This document shows, one piece after another, positions 1-8,991 of a stretch of 39,335 nt of DNA; the first letter of the stretch is position 1, and each line of letters begins with the position of its first letter. The notes under the pieces are model-generated. The model had not been told where the DNA came from and ran no database searches. It saw nothing but the letters and a program-made list of their open reading frames with translations. The DNA is taken from NCBI GenBank assembly GCA_019649035.1, contig BMAT01008710.1, positions 4,976 through 44,310 on the forward strand, written 5' to 3'. Source of the DNA: Elysia marginata (lineage: Eukaryota > Mollusca > Gastropoda > Plakobranchidae). The translations under genes were made by a program, and so were the position numbers.

Positions 1-76
1 AGTAGCAGTAGTAGTGGTAATAGTAGTAGTTGTAATAGTGGTAGTAGTTGTAATAGTGGTAGTAGTAGTAGTAGTA
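1..76. repeat. AGT/GTA trinucleotide microsatellite
   Basis: Imperfect AGT repeats with GGT and TGT variants run from the window edge to an A-run at 77-86. The array continues past the left edge, so its full length is unknown. Open frames through it are composition artefacts. Confidence 0.9.
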
Positions 77-1006
77 GAAAAAAAAAGATAGTTAGTCTTC
101 AACTGCAGAATGCAGTATTAAGAATATAGCATGCCATTACATTTACAGCAGATAGGCTGCCTGTTAGGCGATCAAATACTACCCATTTGACAAACTCAAG
201 CACTGCCTATAGCCTGTACCCATTTTACAGTTGGGTGGACAGGGGAAAGTGTGGATATGATGGTATGTCCAAGGCCATTGCATCATATATCATCATTGGT
301 TGTGAATGGAACGCACGACTGCTGGATCACGAGTCCGTCGCGCAAACAACAGTACCGAGCTACGCTACTCCACGTTAGTGTCAGTATGACCTCAGAATTG
401 GGAATTCTGACAATTGGGAAACCCGTAAAGCAGGGAAAGATTTGTTCGGTATAATTAAATTGTCAAAAATCCCGCATCGATTTTACCCCAGCGCTTGACC
501 TGCCTGGTTGTTTAAAAAAAAGGCACCTTACTAACACTTCCGTTGCGTAGTACAAGAATTCATCTTTGTCTTTAACTATGTCATGTAGGAATCAAGCATA
601 TATTTTTACTTTTGTATTTTATAATTTGCCATTAACACTCATGTTTCAATACAATTAGTTACTGTGCTCCATTTGAAAGACAACAATCCATCAGCATACT
701 TTACTGTTATTTTAGATCACTGGAATCTCTTGTAGATGTATTCTTTTTCAAGACGCGTGCAATTATCTTGTGTTCAAACGAATGGCAAAAGTGGTTAAGC
801 CTCATCCATTATGAAAATATGAGGTGCCATGACGTTTGTTTGTAGTAGATTTGAGGTTTTGGGAGATTCATTTTTTTGTCTGTCAAAGCGCGATTAAGTT
901 AGTCCTGGCAAGTGTTGTCATTCTCCGCTTAACATACCCACCTATGGTAATGTTAGTTAACCTGTATTATTTATCTTTAAAAGTATGCAAAAATACAAAA
1001 AAAAAT

Positions 1007-1062
1007 GATAGGCCACGGAGCGAAGCCACTACCAACTGAGCTATCTAGGCCCCCTAGTTATC
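1007..1062 (-). mobile_element. tRNA-like SINE head fragment
   Basis: Read on the minus strand, the segment holds a tRNA D-arm and A-box-like string (TAGCTCAGTTGGTAG, about 1037-1051) after an acceptor-like GGGGCCTAGA. The similarity fades into an oligo-T run after an anticodon-arm-like stretch, and no B-box (GGTTCGA) follows. It is therefore not a functional tRNA gene. It is best read as a truncated head of a tRNA-derived SINE or a tRNA pseudogene. Confidence 0.35.
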
Positions 1063-2206
1063 GGCGTGGTCTCACATTTGAGCCGTTTATAGAAACTAAA
1101 ACAACAAATTATGTAAGCGACCTGGCCTGATACAAAGTCACCACGAACTTTCCTTGTGCGTAATTTTCGAGTGTTTGACAATTCACATTGTTATCAGTCA
1201 GTATTGCGCAGGCAGAGCTTATCTTTGAACCTTTAACCCTGAAACCCAATAAGGTGCAAGGTATTGAAGACCATTCAATAGTTTCCATAAATCAACCCAC
1301 TAGGCTTTTCATGTTGTTAATACGGCAGTGCTACAGCATTTTATCCGATCTTTCTATTAAAACTCGCCGAAAATTTAACAGTATTGGACTCACTAATTTT
1401 GTTTAAATACTGCAAAAGGCGCAATAATTATAGTTACTCAATAACATTTTCTGATGTAAGAAACATTTACATGTATTGTTTAAATGCAGCCTATCAACGT
1501 TTGTCTTTGCCATTGCCTTATACAAATTCTATCATGACTAACAGTAAGAGCACATTTTTCTGGGATAGATGTTTTTTTTTTCACCTTAAATGGATGTTAT
1601 TCTGAAAAAAAAAACATCACAGAGTTCTATAGTTTCTATTGTGCATTTCCTGGAATCATTGTATAACATCTCTTTTGCTGTTGTGCTCAAATGTTCTTCC
1701 TGACGTAAGTAGTCCTATATTTAGTATTTTTTGAAACGGCATTCCGCCTGCATTTAGTTGGATTTATTACAGACAATAATATACTTAACGAAGACACCCC
1801 CGAAACTTGAGTGTTTTACAAAAAAAGGAACTGTATTGATGAAAAGAATAATAAATTGGAAGATAACGAATTGACATATAGAACTCTGTATGAATGAATC
1901 AAGAAGGATAGGCAGATAGATCTTTTGTCAACATAAATAACCAATAGAACTTTAAAGTTTGAGAGTAAACAGATCAAGGAACAGATAGAAAAATGGAAAA
2001 CAAATGCCACAAAAAGATGAGAGAGACGGAGGGAACGGAGGAAGAAATAAAGAATATATAATAATAGTATATTTACGTATGTTACCAGCTACTTACTAGA
2101 AGGGAGTCGTCAGCCTGACAAATTGCTACAATGAAACACATGTGTCACAACATGTAAGTCAAATGTAGGGTTGTTGTTTTTCAACTATTTATTATTGCAT
2201 CTTGAG

Positions 2207-2390
2207 AGAAAGAAAACAAAAGGAGAGAGAGTATGTGTGAGAAAGTGAGATTGATACTCAGATAGATAATTAAAGAGAGAAAGAGAGGGAGAGAGAGTGT
2301 CAGACAGACAGATAGAGAGAGCGAGAGAAGAAAAAGGAGATAGAGAGAGAGAGAGAGAGAGAAGAAAAAGGAGAGAGAGAGAGGGGGGGA
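2207..2390. repeat. GA-rich microsatellite
   Basis: Purine-rich tract of GAGA, AGAGAAAG and GACA units with a pure GA core near 2340-2360, ending in a short G-run. The minus-strand leucine/serine-rich open frame across it reflects composition and is not a gene. Confidence 0.85.
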
Positions 2391-2546
2391 TCTCCCACAG
2401 ACAACACATATCAGACGGAGGCATCATTCGCCGGACAATGTTACGACCTTGCTACAACATTCATTAACCTTTGTGCCTGTGTTTCTGCCTCTTCTGTGAT
2501 GATGGAATGATAACAGACAAGAATAATATTATTACCTCTTGTTCAA

Positions 2547-3712
2547 GGGCGATCCACACTATCGCTCCGACCGGAAAGTTCTGGAGTGGCGTGCACCTGT
2601 GAGGCGAAATCTATATACATACATGTACTACATCCGTTATCGAATCGGGCGACCGAATAGGCCCATAAAATTACTTATGAGGATATAAATAATTTTATAC
2701 TTGGATTTTTTTTTTTTGGACGCTTAAGGGGATAAAAAGTTGCTAGCATAGTGCAACTGCGAAAGCTACAGTAGAAATGTTTTATTTTTCATAATACTTT
2801 AATGATTCTGTTAGCCGTTTATACCATAATTACATAAAAAATTGATGTATTTGGTTTAAAACTTTATTAAAAAAAGATATAAAAAATGCTAATATTCTGA
2901 AAAAATACTTTTATCTCATACAGATGACTTTGCGTAATGACGAATTTATTGAGAAACAATTAGCAATATAAAGAGATCTTATCAGTGTCCACGAGAGACT
3001 ATCAGATAAATTGTATTTTTAGCAATGAAAGTTCAATAATGTTTTCCCCATACCAGAAAAGCTTAGGCTAAATCTTACTATAAAGTTAAAAATTTTGACG
3101 ATCACAATGAAAACGTTTTTCGAACAAAGAAGGAATTAAAAAGGAACGTTCAATGAGAGTTGAATGAAGGAGAGGAAAAAGCTTGGATGGATAAAAGGTG
3201 GCAGCAGATTGTGAAACTGCCATTGTACACAAATGAGTTTTAGCTCAAACAAAGAGAAATGCTAACAATTATAACCTAATCCCTTTTTTAGTACTCTCCC
3301 CATTGCAACCCTTCAGAGATTTTCATCTGAACTGGCTTAGAGGAAAAAAAAAAACAGATACCTAATGATCGTGATGTTGGGCAATACTTTTCATTATTTA
3401 CTATGCAAAGCCTTTTTGTGTGGCTAATGTGCAAATCTATAGTATAACAAACACATAGCTATCTAGAAATGAGATAAAAAATAAAGCATTGCGTACTCAG
3501 TGCAATAAAACGAGGATTATAGACGAAAACCGGAGCCAAAATATCAAGCATATTGACAATTCTGGCGGCCTGTCGCTCGCCCGATGCTCGCCTGATCACC
3601 GGAGAAAACCGGACTAGCACACTAGCAGTTCCGCCTCTCACACGCCGGATAGGCCAAACGGACCGATAACTGTCCGGTTTAACTTCGTACTAATCGTAGT
3701 GTGGATAGCCCC
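2547..3712. mobile_element. DNA transposon relic with long terminal inverted repeats
   Basis: The left end (2547-2663) and the reverse complement of the right end (3567-3712) share an ordered series of matches. The outermost is GGGCgATCCACACTA against GGGCTATCCACACTA. Next come ACCGGAAAGTT against ACCGGACAGTT, then GTGAGGCG against GTGAGAGGCG, and ATCGGGCGACCGAATAGGCC against a diverged inner block ending CAGGCC. This gives inverted repeats of roughly 115-145 bp on a 1.17-kb element. The GC-rich ends contrast with an AT-rich interior that has no transposase. The GGGC...TCCACACTA ends recall PIF/Harbinger termini, but no target duplication is certain, so the superfamily stays open. Confidence 0.55.
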
Positions 3713-3862
3713 TAAAACCCTAAAGGAAAAATGGGGGCAGAAGTTGTAGCCTATTTTAAGGAGAGTGAAATTAAGAGAGAGATTGAGGGAGATAAAAAGA
3801 AGAGAGGAAACGAAATTTACGGAGAGAAAGATGGAGATTGAGCGAGCGAGAAAGAGAGGGAG

Positions 3863-3955
<93 letters not shown>
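3863..3955. repeat. GATA array, GA array and G-run
   Basis: About eleven GATA units (3863-3909) pass directly into about 18 GA units (to 3946) and a run of about ten G. It is a compound microsatellite with no coding potential. Confidence 0.95.
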
Positions 3956-4358
3956 CACCCAGCCCACATTCATGAACCCAAAACAGCGACCACCCTAGAG
4001 ACGTTCATTGTGTAAAATTTAAGGAAAAAAAATCAGTTGAGCAAAAAACAAAAAACAAAAACAAAAAAAAGCAAAAGTAAACTATCACCATGACAGAAAC
4101 AACAACAAAAAAGTTCTATAAAAAGACAAGGACGTTAATTGATAAAGAACAAAAATCAGTAAACTTATCAAGGGTGTTGAAAAAGAAAGGAACGTGGGAG
4201 AATAATGAGACAAGGAGAAAGAACGAGAAAAGGTGCTTTAGCTGTGACCGCGTTAAGTTCACTTTAAAAATTAAGAGCACATGCCTAGTGCCTATGTCAT
4301 TTAACGCGTGAGAAAAAAAAATAGTGACAAGAGTGGAAACAGATGAACACAAAAATAG

Positions 4359-4412
4359 TTGGATAGGCAGATCGACAGACAGACGGTTAGATAGATAGAT
4401 AGACAGATAGAG
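4359..4412. repeat. Short GATA/GACA tract
   Basis: Interrupted GATA and GACA units. It lies about 60 bp beyond the downstream end of the minus-strand Penelope-like fragment. Confidence 0.8.
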
Positions 4413-4460
4413 TGAGTGCTCTACTTTAGGAGCGTAATAATTGTCAAATTGCCTAAATTT

Positions 4461-4521
4461 TGTACCTCGATATTACTTCGAAGTTTCGGGCACCTCTGCC
4501 CTCATCAGATGGCTGACTGGT
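4461..4521 (-). ncRNA. Hammerhead ribozyme motif (type I-like) of Penelope-like element
   Basis: On the minus strand CTGATGA (4508-4502) is followed by a perfect 5-bp stem II, GGGCA/TGCCC (4501-4497 with 4492-4488), closed by a GAGG loop. GAAA follows (4487-4484), then a short stem III, CTTCGAAG (4483-4476). T4475 can pair with the last A of GAAA. A4474 is then the cleavage nucleotide, giving a GUA site (GUH rule). Stem I is weaker: two proximal pairs (A4473 and T4472 against 4509-4510), an internal loop, and a possible distal GGU/ACC pairing. All invariant core bases are present. Hammerheads are established in Penelope-like terminal repeats. Activity here is inferred. Confidence 0.7.
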
Positions 4522-5191
4522 CTGTGTTGGCTGGCTGGTCTGTGTTTACCAGCGTGGCCGGCTGGGGTGCGTTCGATAGCCAGAACTTTCTTCTATGAGC
4601 ACAGTGCGAAAAAATCTCCTTCCGCACATTTAAGGAACCTCTTTTCTTAGTATAGCAAGTTTTTTTTTCTAGGCACAGCGGACAAGTCTTTTCCCCTGGC
4701 ATATACGGTCTAGTCTTTTTTAGTAGGCCTATCTGCCATTCTATTTTGTAATCAATGTTTTTGTCTTTTAGGGCCCAAATGTGTTCACTAAGGCTGGTAG
4801 AAGCTTTTTCATGTTCTAGTTTAAAGGATGACTTGTGGTGATTGTATCTGGTCTTAAAAGTGTTTTCTGTAAGTCCTACATAATTATGTTTCCTGTTTGT
4901 TTTTGTTTCCGTTACAGTGGCCTTGTAGACGATGCACTTAGTGAGGCAATGTCCTTTCAGTTGGCAGTTTTCTATTTGTCGGCAGTTGCACGTTGTTTCT
5001 GTAGGTGCCTTTTCGTTACGGTGTTGTTGTAATAATTTCTTGTTGTGGTTCCGGATTGTTTGATTTACGTTGTGCGTACAACTGTAGCTGACTTTGACGG
5101 TGTTTCTATTGAAGATTTTGTGAAGTTTGTTCGTCTTTGGGAAATGTTGGTCAATCATGGAGAGGAAGATCTTTGCAACGTTTGTTGACAC
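4505..5191 (-). CDS. GIY-YIG endonuclease region of Penelope-like polyprotein (partial)
   Basis: This is the open C-terminal part of a Penelope-like polyprotein, whose nuclease is thought to nick target DNA during retrotransposition. Visible in order: a linker ending in KVSYSC (residues 33-38); a cysteine cluster C68-x-C70-x5-C76-x5-C82 just before the nuclease; the GIY-equivalent IVY (87-89); the YIG-equivalent YVGLT (104-108) followed by F112, R115 and H118; the LSEHIW block (134-139); CPLC (170-173); and the HRRKFWL tail (199-205). The first codon listed is GTG and the frame runs further upstream into the truncation edge, so this is not a true start. The frame has no internal stop. The terminator TGA (4507-4505) lies inside the hammerhead CUGAUGA core. 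Family assignment is firm; whether it is expressed is unknown. Confidence 0.85.
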   Translation of the reverse strand: MSTNVAKIFLSMIDQHFPKTNKLHKIFNRNTVKVSYSCTHNVNQTIRNHNKKLLQQHRNEKAPTETTCNCRQIENCQLKGHCLTKCIVYKATVTETKTNRKHNYVGLTENTFKTRYNHHKSSFKLEHEKASTSLSEHIWALKDKNIDYKIEWQIGLLKKTRPYMPGEKTCPLCLEKKTCYTKKRGSLNVRKEIFSHCAHRRKFWLSNAPQPATLVNTDQPANTDQSAI

Positions 5192-5327
5192 ACTGTCGCG
5201 ATTTTTTTTTGTTTTTTGTTTTTTTGGGGGGGAGGGTTGAACCAGGTTATTTTTCTGCTTCTTTTCTTTCTGTCTTCTTTGTTCTTGTTATTCTCCTCTT
5301 TGTCTTCATTGAATTTAAAGTTTTGGT

Positions 5328-5376
5328 TGAATAGACAGATAGATAGAAAGTAGATAAAAAGATAGATAGATAAGAT
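5328..5376. repeat. Interrupted GATA microsatellite
   Basis: GATAGATA units with AAGTAGATAAAA interruptions, in the spacer between the two opposed Penelope-like fragments. Confidence 0.75.
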
Positions 5377-5562
5377 TAGAAAGGATAAGGTAAACTTTAC
5401 TGTCCAATGTTGGCACGGAAAATGAGAACAAAAGGCAAGTCAAATAACAAAAGAGGTGAAGACGATAAACAGGAGGAAGAGACGCATAATTCGGTTCAAC
5501 ACACCTTGCAGTAAAATGGCTCTTCAAATGTTGGAAAAAAAAGTTTTTCCAATCTCTGTAAT

Positions 5563-5574
5563 TCCTGCTTCACA
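5563..5574. repeat. SINE target-site duplication, left
   Basis: TCCTGCTTCACA, identical to 5860-5871. Confidence 0.9.
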
Positions 5575-5859
5575 ACCGGCTCTGTGGCCTAGCGGCAAGA
5601 CACTCGCTCAGAGATCGGGAGGTGTGGGTTCGATCCCCGGCCGAGTCAAACCAAGGACTTTAAAATTGGTATTAGCAGCTTATAGTGTCTGGTATTCTGG
5701 ATTTAGTGCTAAGTCTAGTCGGCCCGGTGTCAGGATGATGTGACTGGGTGTGGTGTATGCAAGCGCTTCTTACATCATAGTGTTTTCAACTGCCCCAAGC
5801 GCTGTTTCTGATATAACCTTGTAGTTGAAAAAAGACGTTAATATTCAAACTACCTAACA
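5575..5859 (+). mobile_element. tRNA-derived SINE, full length, 12-bp target duplication
   Basis: The head has an RNA polymerase III A-box (TGGCCTAGCGG, about 5585-5595) and B-box (GGTTCGATCCC, about 5628-5638), spaced as in a tRNA. A tRNA-unrelated body of about 200 bp follows. The perfect 12-mer TCCTGCTTCACA flanks it at 5563-5574 and 5860-5871. The body is 285 bp. A second, minus-strand copy at 24303-24756 confirms both boundaries. It is inserted in a Penelope-like fragment. No poly-A tail is visible; the 3' end reads TTCAAACTACCTAACA. Transcription would rely on the internal promoter. Confidence 0.9.
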
Positions 5860-5871
5860 TCCTGCTTCACA
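5860..5871. repeat. SINE target-site duplication, right
   Basis: TCCTGCTTCACA, identical to 5563-5574. The Penelope-like translation resumes across it. Confidence 0.9.
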
Positions 5872-6085
5872 CCAAACCACAAGCTCCACAAAGTCATCAA
5901 CAAAAACACTGTCAAACTCAGCTCCAGCTGTGTGCCCAACATAAAGCAAATGATCAGCAATCACAACAAAAAAAAAAACGGATACTGAGCAAAATTTCAG
6001 TTAAAGACATAACGACAAGATTGTCAGCTGTAGGGATAAACCATCATGCCCCGTTCAAGGAAAATGCCTAGAAAAAGTATAATAA

Positions 6086-8870
6086 GTAATAATTTTGTAC
6101 TTTGACCAGCTGTGCTTCCCCTCAGTCTCTACTCCGACATTCTTTCAAACGTCGACGGAACTGCTCTTTTTCCACACTATCTTTCTTGTCAATTGCGTTG
6201 GCATCCATACGGCATGCGACGAGTTCAGTAGCACATCTACAGATCCTTGTGTCATAGGCAATGCCCAGCAAGTTGCATACTTCAAGTATTCATAAATTTA
6301 GTGCCCAGTTTTGCTGCTACTACAGATCTAAAATCTAGATATAGATCTAGATATTAAAAAAACAACAGAATAAGCCAAACAACAGAGGGAAACTATTTTC
6401 CAATTCCATGCGTATGCCTACCCCAAGCGCCAGCAGTATGTTTATGCTTTTGGTTAGATTTTTCATCACTGTACAGGTAAATTGTAATGTACTATGGCGG
6501 TAATAATTGCATTTTAAGAGCAGCAGCCACTTCGTTCCTGGGTAGGCCTCATCTGAAAAAACAAACATTCCTGGTGTTCTTCTGTTTTCAAGAAGCGTGC
6601 ATGTAGTTGTCTTACTCTTAGTCCATGCTATTACTAAAGTTTTTTTTATCTACATGTAGCTTTAGAATCTATCTACAGGCTAAACCAACAATAGTTCTTA
6701 TTATCCTATATATTGTAGTTGAATGTTAGTACTATACATTTATTGTTTGGAATTTTTACGACAAATCTATTGGCTCGAAAAGTCAAGCTCCATTAGGCCT
6801 AGCTTACTATAAATTTGAGGTTTCCCTGTTCAAGTTTTGAGTGTTTAGAATTTTTATTCTATTTTCTGACTTGTCTTAAAAGGTACCGGTTAGCTAACAA
6901 AAAAGAAACATTAGTGCAACTATAATAGCTTTAAGAAGTTTTAGTTTTAGCATAAACACCAATCTAGTAGGTCTACAACATGTTTCATGCTATTATAATA
7001 TGAATAATGCAATAAAACATGTTAACAGTACCGCATTATTTTAACATTATCACATTTTAAACTAGAGTTCTTTGGAAACCAGAAGCATTTTTTTAAAAGC
7101 TGTATGAGATTTTTTATTTGATTTTTTTATAATATCAAGTTTCACTGCCCAAGTCCTTGTTAGATTTTTAAAAAATTCGGGCTATCACTAATCCCAACAT
7201 CTGACTTAAGTAAATAGGACGTTAATTATGGCTTCCTTTTTCACTTCAATGAGGGTAGACCGTGAAGCAAACTAAATTTTACTCTTCTAAACATGATGTG
7301 GTAAACAGTAACATAATATTTTATATGAATATAAAATTTTCTGTTGAAATTCACAAACAGCTAAGTATGTTTTCCCAGATCAGAACACACAAAGGTCATT
7401 CAAGAACTCTCCTGTTCACACTTGTGAGGCAAAATAAGTCTAAGCCTATGATGTATTCTCTTTCACCTCTGACCATTGACATAGTAAGTAAATAAGTGTG
7501 TATCATTCTATTCCTCCAACTGCACAAGGTGTATAAAAATACAAATATAAATGTAGGCACCCCAAACACAAAATTGAAGCTTTCTAAAAAGTATGAAATT
7601 AAGTTTACATCTCTGTTTTTAGATATTTTTATGCTGGTTTTTGAGAAGGAAATAAGTTTCCCAAATAAGTTTATTAGGATAAAAGTTTGTGCCTTTTAAA
7701 CTTGTCTTAGTCATTTTTGCAAAATATTCGTTAAGTCAAATCTCCCTAAATGAAAATTTGAAACTTGAAATACATAAAAAAACAACCAAGGACGGTAGAT
7801 ACTGGAGTAATAATTTTTGAGGGTATCAAAACTTATCAATTAAGATAATGTGATTTCAAAACAGTCTTCCACAAAGATCTTGCAATATTTATGGAGCGTC
7901 AAAAAGTGCTAAAAACCTTAGTTTTTTAAGTTTTATGCAAAATCCAACTTTCAAATAAAGAAAAGCTATAATACAGCTCTTAAAGACAAGTGACTAAAAC
8001 AGATTGAAAGCCCAGTAAACGAAGCCAGTAATGATAGTTTTTTTCACATTTCAATACATTGATGCAACATTTTACAATTTTTGTTCTGCAGCCAATTAGG
8101 GATATAAACACTAACCAAATGTTTACATGTATAGATAAATTAACAAGGAGCCACGAGGTTATTGTATGCACATATAATAAAACAGATTGGGCGTATAAAT
8201 AATACATAGAATACACAATTATGATAACGATTTGATTCAAGCTACATATATTCAATGTCTAAAAATTCTAAATAATATATTATTAGTAGCCAAGTAAACT
8301 TGAAGGCTGAAGTCTTTTTTTAGAGTTATGAATTGCATTTGGAAAAGCTAACTTTCTAGCATTGTTTATAAGTAGCAAATAGGGATTTGTGATACCTGAT
8401 ATTAGTTTTTTTTTACCTCCTAAGATTTCTTTTTAAAGAAGAAAAAATTGGTTTGTTTAGATTCGTTATGTAAATCGGAAAGATTTACAGTCAGTCTAAT
8501 AATTACAAAATGAAAATAAACAGTGTAAACTATAATGGCCTAATAGTTATCACACAACCAATTAACTTTCCGAAAATTTGCTTAGCTTGACAAGTGATTA
8601 AAACTGTCTTTATTAGAAAACTCATCATTACCATTCCATTTGATTCAATTTGGTAAGCAATTCAATCATAGCCATCTTCGATAATTACAACCAAGTGGTT
8701 GGTTTAAAAACAAAGAAATGGAATGTTACAGTAGAGAAAAGAGAAAGGTGATTTATAGAAAACATTTGAAAATAAAAAATACATGTCATTTGAAAAAATA
8801 AATAAAATTGGATAAGTGAAAAATGCGTGGGTATATAGGGAGAGACAGACAGAACAGCAACGCACCAATG
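6086..8870. other. Non-coding AT-rich stretch
   Basis: No frame here shows a recognisable domain; the open frames are short and low in complexity. A TAGATCTAGAT cluster lies near 6327-6351. I see no tRNA or transposon ends. Confidence 0.5.
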
Positions 8871-8875
8871 TGTAA

Positions 8876-8876
8876 G

Positions 8877-8907
<31 letters not shown>

Positions 8908-8978
8908 GAGAGAGGCAGAGAGAGAAAAGAGAGAGAGAGAAAGACAGACAGAGAGAAAGAGAGGGAGAGGGAGAGATA
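8876..8978. repeat. GATA then GA/GACA microsatellite
   Basis: About seven GATA units (8878-8906), then GAGA, GACA and GAAA units to about 8978. Confidence 0.9.
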
Positions 8979-8991
8979 TGGAAGGAAACAT

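Larger units (their letters stand above)
4461..5200 (-). mobile_element. Penelope-like element, 5'-truncated, with hammerhead motif
   Basis: This minus-strand retroelement fragment carries the C-terminal linker and GIY-YIG endonuclease region of a Penelope-like polyprotein, followed at once by a hammerhead-ribozyme core. The reverse transcriptase that should precede it is missing. Similarity stops at about 5200, where an A-rich run (minus sense) begins, as expected for 5' truncation. A second, plus-strand Penelope-like fragment starts about 240 bp away, so the two truncated 5' ends face each other. Penelope-like elements are known for truncated, tandem or inverted copies and for hammerhead motifs in their terminal repeats. 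Confidence 0.85.
5440..6085 (+). mobile_element. Second Penelope-like fragment, interrupted by a SINE
   Basis: Upstream of the SINE (5456-5574) the translation RRKRRIIRFNTPCSK resembles the conserved Penelope-like block that links reverse transcriptase to nuclease (family form close to RKIIWFNPPYSK). Downstream of the SINE (5860 on) the translation [19 protein letters not shown] (about 5879-5935) parallels KLHKIFNRNTVKVSYSC of the minus-strand copy. A diverged cysteine-rich piece, CPVQGKCLEK, follows near 6048. The YVGLT part is not recognisable before similarity ends at about 6085. This copy is more decayed than the 4505-5191 copy. It lies in the opposite orientation, with its 5' side facing that copy's 5' side. 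Confidence 0.75.

Noticed and set aside
5575-5650. Functional tRNA gene with A and B boxes
   Set aside because: It continues into a 285-bp body with a 12-bp target duplication and has a second copy, so it is a SINE.
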